Positions 62,934-64,000 of a stretch of DNA of 64,000 bases are shown piece after piece. Numbering within the stretch: position 1 is the first letter of the stretch; every line of letters begins with the position of its first letter. Both the position numbers and the translations under genes were made by a program. This DNA is from Parastagonospora avenae f. sp. tritici 18332-5 (Eukaryota; Ascomycota; Dothideomycetes; Pleosporales; Phaeosphaeriaceae), in NCBI GenBank assembly GCA_022559985.1, contig JAFJTR010000016.1:372001-436000 (forward strand), in the 5' to 3' direction. The notes beneath the pieces are model-generated. The model was not told the origin of the DNA and did no database searches. It was given only the letters and a program-made list of their open reading frames with translations.

Positions 62934-64000
62934 ATGTCCACCAGAAAAAGGAGCAGATTGTCCGTTCCCCTTGTGCATTCGCAAGCAAGTGTCTCTTCCT
63001 GCAGAAGATGCCGATTGCGCAAAATAAATGCGAAGATGGGTTTCCGCGCTGCGATGGGTGCGTGAAGGCGGATGTGTTGTGCATTGCAGTTGATCAGTCG
63101 ATGACACGCGAATATACACGGGCGTGGGTACAAGAATCTCTCGCATTGTATCATTTATTAAATTGAATAGCGAGGTGCGGGGGAGAAGGTGTGCGTTCAG
63201 CTAGTTTGGACGGACATATTCAGGAAGATCGAAGCAATGTCTGTGCAGCCTCTTCTGCTGTCAACGCAGACCGAAGACAGGGACCTATGTCGCTCCAACG
63301 TCAATGCCTCCCCCACGGCTTCGATAAACCAAATACTTTATGTTCACATGCGTACGCGGTAGAGGCAGTGGCAGAGTACCATAGTAAGTAGCATGTCCGA
63401 TTTTATCCGATACCCTGGACTGTCCCTTTGTTGCTGATCGCCAGCTCGACATCTTTTGCGAATTCCATGTGTCTCATCCGATTCTTGGCCAAGATGAAAC
63501 AATCAAGGCTGTACAAGAACTATATGATGGTACTCAAGATGCGTGTATGCCAGAGGGGCCGTTTTCTCGATCACAAAAGTGCAATCTCTTTCAGGTCAAT
63601 ATGGTCCTTGCTCTTGGAGAATCATCAAACTTTTCAACGAAAGCCCTGGAATCCTACATCCATTTGGTTTCTTCCCAGCGGCACTAGAAATGAGCGCGCC
63701 TTCCGAATTTCACTCCAATGAAGTAAACGATGTGGTAAATATACTGCTAATCGCACATTTCGGGCTATTCTACAACATTGGTAAGCTTCGGTCTTCAATT
63801 AACAAAGGCGCAACCCTAATTCTCTACGGGCTGCTCCATCTGGGAGTTGGGCCGTCATTGTGTCCGTATTTGCATAGAGTTACAACTACATCGACATCCA
63901 AACACGCACAGTCCTGCTGCAATAGTACCTATGGTAGCTCAAAGATACAGGCATGTGTTCTGGGAGGGCTATTTGCTGGATCGCTTCTCGTCCTCGATAC
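62934..64000 (+). pseudogene. Zn2Cys6 transcription-factor gene, decayed and cut by the window edge
   Basis: From an ATG at 62934 the frame leads to a Zn2Cys6 finger, CRRCRLRKI, which then shifts by one base at 63027-63029 before continuing KCEDGFPRCDGCVKADVLC in another frame, giving the full C-x2-C-x6-C-x6-C-x2-C-x6-C set only if a base is missing in the A-rich run. Further on, fungal_trans-type sequence appears: VADRQLDIFCEFHVSHPILG, FQVNMVLALGESSNFSTKALESY. A second shift near 63655-63662 leads to FGFFPAALEM and VNILLIAHFGLFYNI. A donor at 63781 pairs with an expected acceptor that reads CGG instead of CAG (63827-63829). Downstream SIWELGRHCVRICIELQLH and YRHVFWEGYLLDRFSS are again typical. 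Three independent lesions make this a pseudogene. Confidence 0.7.

Overview
This window is nuclear DNA of a filamentous ascomycete (Pezizomycotina, probably a Dothideomycete; the class is inference). The grounds are many short introns (about 40-100 nt, commonly 46-55) with GT..AG ends and CTAAC/CTGAC-like branch sites, spacious intergenic DNA, a HET-domain gene, a fungal urease, tannase-type feruloyl esterase, GH45 and S1/P1 nuclease genes, a DUF1996 protein, a Zn2Cys6 regulator and a RMD5/GID2 homologue. I worked out exon structures by hand wherever frame and splice signals allowed.

Layout. 0.7-5 kb: a secreted Ser/Thr/Pro-rich protein and a degenerate class III (GH18) chitinase-like protein split by a very long Ser-rich insert. 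5.5-12 kb (minus): a seven-CCHC zinc-knuckle protein and a 1379-residue glycosyltransferase carrying a lipid-transfer-protein-like segment and several ubiquitin-interacting motifs. 13.9-22.4 kb: S1/P1 nuclease, feruloyl esterase, two adjacent genes of one unrecognised paralogous family, and a secreted DUF1996 protein. 23.7-28.1 kb: a 7-TM membrane protein overlapping tail-to-tail with an orphan, and a Dal5-like MFS transporter. 28.9-38.9 kb: GID2/RMD5 ligase subunit divergent from an STB6-like protein, a HET protein, a small EthD protein, a hypothetical and a second MFS transporter. 39.5-46 kb: GH45 endoglucanase, a small membrane ORF, a GT31-like glycosyltransferase and a polyQ membrane protein. 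46.4-53.6 kb: a BOI1/2-like SH3-SAM-PH scaffold divergent from an SP-RING (PIAS-like) SUMO ligase. 54.3-57.5 kb: a decayed membrane-protein gene (two in-frame TAGs and a frameshift) and an inverted fragment of a paralogue. 57.6-60.5 kb: complete urease gene with seven exons, one GC-AG intron and a hexanucleotide repeat in another intron. 61-62.6 kb: a conserved-looking unknown. 62.9-64 kb: a Zn2Cys6 regulator pseudogene cut by the window edge.

How it works together. Several products are secreted and fit a plant-litter or plant-associated life (nuclease, feruloyl esterase, endoglucanase), and urease and the Dal5-like carrier fit nitrogen scavenging, but nothing shows a co-regulated metabolic cluster. 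The most unusual points are the chitinase-like protein without a catalytic glutamate, the glycosyltransferase-UIM fusion, the unrecognised tandem family, and two gene graveyards at 54-57 kb and 63-64 kb.
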